Origin: an uncultured Drancourtella sp.
GTDB taxonomy: Bacteria > Bacillota > Clostridia > Lachnospirales > Lachnospiraceae
NCBI GenBank assembly: GCA_937880845.1
Contig: CALFLL010000009.1
Span: 1-36,795, forward strand
Length of the DNA: 36,795 nucleotides
Direction of reading: 5' to 3'
The translations under genes and the position numbers were made by a program. Positions 34,598 through 36,795 of this stretch are shown one piece after another. Under the pieces are notes generated by a model. It did not search any database. It had not been told where the DNA came from and worked only from the letters and a program-made list of their open reading frames with translations. Position 1 is the stretch's first letter, and every line of letters starts with the position of its first letter.

Positions 34598-35002
34598 TTA
34601 TACGGCACTGTTGAGTTTTTCCTGAACACAGGAGTTACATTTGCCATAAAAAGTAATAGAGTGGGATTCGATGATTCCGTCAAAATTTTTATTAGCCAGC
34701 TCGTTAAGTTCTTCCATGCATTCCATATTAAGGTCCGTCATGCATCCACATTGTGTACAGAAAAAGTGATAATGTGGTTTTGTGCATCCATCAAAACGAT
34801 CAGCGCCGTCCGGAGTTGGTATCTTAATGATTTCACCCATGTCGGCAAGAAGATTTAAATTTCTGTAAACAGTACCAAGACTGATATTAGGAAAGGTTTC
34901 TTTTACATGGAGGTAAACCATGTCAGCGGTAGGGTGCATATTTGTATGCATCAGGTAGTCTTTGATAGATTCACGTTGTCTGCTGTATTTTAAAGCAGCC
35001 AT
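34598..35002 (-). CDS. perR: Fur-family peroxide regulator, PerR type
   Basis: A 134-residue regulator. A winged helix (residues 1-75, SLGTVYRNLNLLADMG as recognition region) is followed by the metal domain. DRFDG and HYHFFC give the Asp and His ligands typical of PerR, and the CTQC and CNSC pairs form the structural zinc site. PerR senses peroxide by oxidation of His ligands and leaves DNA, which releases repression of peroxidase genes. The adjacent rubrerythrins support this role. AAGGAGGAG sets the start at 35002; a start 21 bases upstream is possible but less well placed. Confidence 0.92.
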   Translation of the reverse strand: MAALKYSRQRESIKDYLMHTNMHPTADMVYLHVKETFPNISLGTVYRNLNLLADMGEIIKIPTPDGADRFDGCTKPHYHFFCTQCGCMTDLNMECMEELNELANKNFDGIIESHSITFYGKCNSCVQEKLNSAV

Positions 35003-35118
35003 CCGAACTCCTCCTTTCATCAATAATAATAACAGTTACTATATTCAGAGTATCCAATTAAAAGAATTTTGTCAAGTGGAAAGAAGATAATAAGGAAAAT
35101 AAAAGATGAAAAAACGGC

Positions 35119-35146
35119 TTGACAAACAAATGAAATATGTTAGAAT
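35119..35146 (+). promoter_or_regulatory. Strong sigma-A-type promoter of the NlpC/P60 gene
   Basis: TTGACA (35119-35124) is a perfect -35 and TAGAAT (35141-35146) a near-perfect -10, with 16 bases between. The start codon lies 54 bases downstream. Confidence 0.85.
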
Positions 35147-35199
35147 ACAAAACGTAATATTTGTAACATTTTTGTAACAAATAAAGGAGGAAATAGTTA

Positions 35200-36105
35200 A
35201 TGAATTCTTTTTTAAAAAAGGGATTATTATTTACATCGGTTTTAGGTGTAATGACATTTACAAAAGTTAATGCAGATGCGGCTAATATCAGTCTTACGGA
35301 AGCACAGTTGCAGATAAATGTACAGGAGCCGTTTCAGACAGCGTCAGAAAAGAAAGAGGATATGTTTACAATACCGGAACAGAAAGGAAAATATGAGAAT
35401 ATAGGATTTTGTGCCGTGGATTCAGGAAACGTCTTAGTTAGAACAAATCCACGTTTGGAAAGCGACTGGTCAGGAAAACTGTATCCGGGAAATGCGGTGA
35501 CGATTTTGGGACCGGTTGGCGAGTGGACGATGATCCAGTCAGGAAATGTAAAAGGGTTTGTACAGACAAAAGAGATTTTGACAGGAGAACAAGCACAGAA
35601 AAAGACAAGACAAATGGAAACGGAAGCTTTAAAACAAAATAGAGAAGTTTCTTTTTCTTATGGCGAAACAAAAGAAGAAGAGGCTGCAAGATTAAAAAAG
35701 GAAGAAGAAGCACGTCGGCTGGAAGCAGAAAGACGGGCAAGAGAAGAAGCAGAAAAGAAAAAAAGGCAGGGACAGGCAGTTGTAGATTATGCCAGTCAGT
35801 TTATCGGAAATCCGTATGTCTGGGGAGGAACAAGTCTTACAAACGGAGCAGATTGTTCCGGCTTTGTGCAGTCTGTATATGCACATTTTGGTTTTTCTCT
35901 TCCAAGAACATCCTATGCCCAAAGAAGTGCAGGGTATGAAGTATCCTATTCTCAGGCACAGCCGGGAGATATCATCTGTTATAACGGACATGTAGGAATC
36001 TATGCAGGAAACGGAAAAATCGTAAATGCACAGGACCCGGCTCATGGAATCGGGATTTCTTCGGCCACATATACAAATATTGTGACAGTACGAAGAATGT
36101 TCTAA
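35200..36105 (+). CDS. Secreted NlpC/P60 peptidoglycan endopeptidase with SH3 domain
   Basis: A 301-residue exported protein. A signal peptide ends near residue 27 (NADAAN), an SH3b-like domain spans about 68-128 (CAVDSGNVLVRTNPR to VKGFVQTKEIL), and a charged Glu/Arg/Lys-rich helical linker follows (about 150-190). The C-terminal NlpC/P60 domain has catalytic Cys219 in GADCSGF and His264 in GHVGIY. These enzymes cut the gamma-D-glutamyl link in stem peptides. AAGGAGG precedes the start. The layout resembles cell-separating hydrolases. Confidence 0.95.
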   Translation: MNSFLKKGLLFTSVLGVMTFTKVNADAANISLTEAQLQINVQEPFQTASEKKEDMFTIPEQKGKYENIGFCAVDSGNVLVRTNPRLESDWSGKLYPGNAVTILGPVGEWTMIQSGNVKGFVQTKEILTGEQAQKKTRQMETEALKQNREVSFSYGETKEEEAARLKKEEEARRLEAERRAREEAEKKKRQGQAVVDYASQFIGNPYVWGGTSLTNGADCSGFVQSVYAHFGFSLPRTSYAQRSAGYEVSYSQAQPGDIICYNGHVGIYAGNGKIVNAQDPAHGIGISSATYTNIVTVRRMF

Positions 36106-36523
36106 ACAAGAAAATAAAGAAAAAATCATGAATTGGCAATGTGCACAATTTTGTAGAAAAATGACGGAATACAGAAAAAGAAGAAAAAATTGTTTTCCAC
36201 ATTTAAAATATCGAAAAATGCAAAAATATCGCTGTTTTTAAAAAGTTATCCCCATTTTCCACATAAAAAATTGTGAATTATGGGGATAACTTTGTTTAAA
36301 TAAAAGAACAAATGTTTTGTAAAGAAATAATAAAAATATGGTTTCGTCGAAAAAAAAAGAAAAAAGAGTTGACTTTTTTGTAATCAAAATACAAAAAAAA
36401 ACAAATAATAAATTTAGAAAATTCTGAAAATTCAAGACTGCAGAGAAAAGGATTTTAGCTTGCGGTTTGAGAAGAATGGTATTATAATAAGACCCATGTT
36501 AATAAAATAAGGAGGAAACAAAT
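36106..36523. other. AT-rich 418-base gene-free region with a 13-bp inverted repeat and DnaA-box-like sites
   Basis: AAAGTTATCCCCA (36242-36254) and TGGGGATAACTTT (36281-36293) are perfect inverted arms around 26 bases. TTTTCCACA, one base from the DnaA box, occurs at 36192-36200 and 36255-36263. The arms could form a terminator for the NlpC/P60 gene, but the T-run is weak. No credible gene was seen here. Confidence 0.6.
36460..36488 (+). promoter_or_regulatory. Promoter of the DUF1858 gene
   Basis: TATAAT at 36483-36488 is a perfect -10 with TTGCGG at 36460-36465, 17 bases upstream. The ribosome binding site AAGGAGG (36509-36515) and start codon follow. Confidence 0.7.
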
Positions 36524-36733
36524 ATGGCATATCAGGTAGAAAAAACTACAACGATTGGCGAAGTAGTAAATTTACATCCGGAAGTTGCTCCAATCCTTAT
36601 GGAAATTGGTATGCATTGCCTTGGATGACCGGGGGCACAGATGGAGTCTCTGGAAGAGGCCGCGATGGTTCACGGAATCGATGCCGATTTATTAGTGGAA
36701 AAAATCAATGCGTTTTTAAAAGCAAATGCATAA
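36524..36733 (+). CDS. DUF1858 redox protein with in-frame TGA at a Cys position (selenoprotein candidate)
   Basis: The frame encodes 69 residues if the TGA at 36626-36628 (codon 35) is read through. The product starts MAYQVEKTTTIGEVV, has GMHCLG-x-PGAQ and ends AFLKANA. DUF1858 domains, linked to hybrid-cluster proteins, usually carry GMHCLGCP, so TGA replaces the second Cys of CxxC. AAGGAGG, a clear promoter and full conservation of sequence and frame after the TGA argue against simple decay. Selenocysteine would give CxxU. A weak 4-bp hairpin (CAGA/TCTG, 36638-36652) lies where a bacterial SECIS would be, but is not convincing alone. A nonsense mutation or sequencing error remains possible. 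Confidence 0.75.
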
Positions 36734-36744
36734 GGAATAGAAAA

Positions 36745-36795
36745 GGGGCTGTGAAATAAGTCCCTCAAAGAAATAGGACCATTCGCTCATGCGAA
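36745..36795 (+). other. Hairpin-forming sequence cut by the window edge
   Basis: GGGGCT (36745-36750) can pair with AGTCCC (36759-36764), and TTCGC/GCGAA form a stem at the very end (36782-36795) that looks like half of a longer palindrome starting at AGGACC. It is probably the terminator region of the DUF1858 gene; a mobile-element end is less likely. The rest is outside the window. Confidence 0.4.

Noticed and set aside
36524..36628. DUF1858 gene treated as a simple pseudogene
   Set aside because: Only one TGA, exactly at a Cys position, with intact frame, family sequence, promoter and ribosome binding site; recoding is at least as likely.
36734..36795. End of an insertion sequence
   Set aside because: The GGGGCTGTGAAATAAG stretch recalls some transposon ends, but the palindromes fit a terminator equally well and no transposase is visible.
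1..36795. CRISPR arrays, rRNA and tRNA genes
   Set aside because: No regularly spaced direct repeats, rRNA segments or cloverleaf sequences were recognised while reading both strands; this was by eye only.

Overview
The window looks like a chromosomal segment of a low-GC, anaerobic, spore-forming Firmicute, most likely a gut Lachnospiraceae. This is inferred from gene content: neighbouring SpoIID and SpoIIQ genes, a T-box in front of ileS, a rubrerythrin / reverse-rubrerythrin / PerR cluster, AraC-type YesN/YesM signalling, and strong AGGAGG-type ribosome binding sites. No rRNA, tRNA, CRISPR array or complete insertion sequence was seen.

Layout. Positions 1-3.3 kb hold an accessory, possibly defence-related patch: an SMC-like ATPase, a DUF4869-type protein, a small P-loop protein with a possible TOPRIM-like second half, and a small helical protein. 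The patch shows deletion scars. From 3.3 to 4.4 kb there is an XRE-type regulator facing two very small genes. From 4.5 to 15.8 kb there is a galactose-type sugar uptake and sensing locus. It holds a binding lipoprotein, an MglA ATPase and an MglC permease, then a YesN regulator, a YesM kinase, two further sugar-binding proteins and an acetyltransferase. A degenerate GGDEF protein faces this locus, followed by about 570 bases without a gene that are rich in DnaA boxes. From 17.0 to 25.0 kb come a NuoE-like [2Fe-2S] protein, a D,D-carboxypeptidase, ileS with its T-box, and glycogen phosphorylase. From 25.0 to 33.2 kb come spoIID, spoIIQ, a PhoH/PIN protein, an HD hydrolase, an aldose epimerase, a MATE transporter, a GIY-YIG protein, a hemolysin-III family protein and an ECF S component. 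From 33.3 to 35.0 kb lies the peroxide-defence set rbr, reverse rubrerythrin and perR, on the minus strand. The window ends with an NlpC/P60 secreted enzyme and a small DUF1858 gene.

Most unusual points. (1) The transported-sugar binding protein at 4.5 kb reads as a circular permutation of the galactose-binding protein fold; a normally ordered paralogue at 13.7 kb serves as an internal comparison. (2) Its permease has an extra coiled-coil domain of about 200 residues at the N terminus. (3) The DUF1858 gene at 36.5 kb has an in-frame TGA exactly where the second cysteine of its CxxC motif belongs, so it is a selenoprotein candidate (or a nonsense mutant). (4) The ATPase patch at the left edge may be a damaged or compact anti-phage system.

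How the genes work together. The YesM kinase, its YesN regulator and two extracytoplasmic binding proteins are packed with overlapping ends, which suggests one sensing device for an external sugar that switches on the upstream transporter. PerR probably controls the adjacent peroxide-reducing diiron proteins. The T-box ties ileS expression to uncharged tRNA-Ile.
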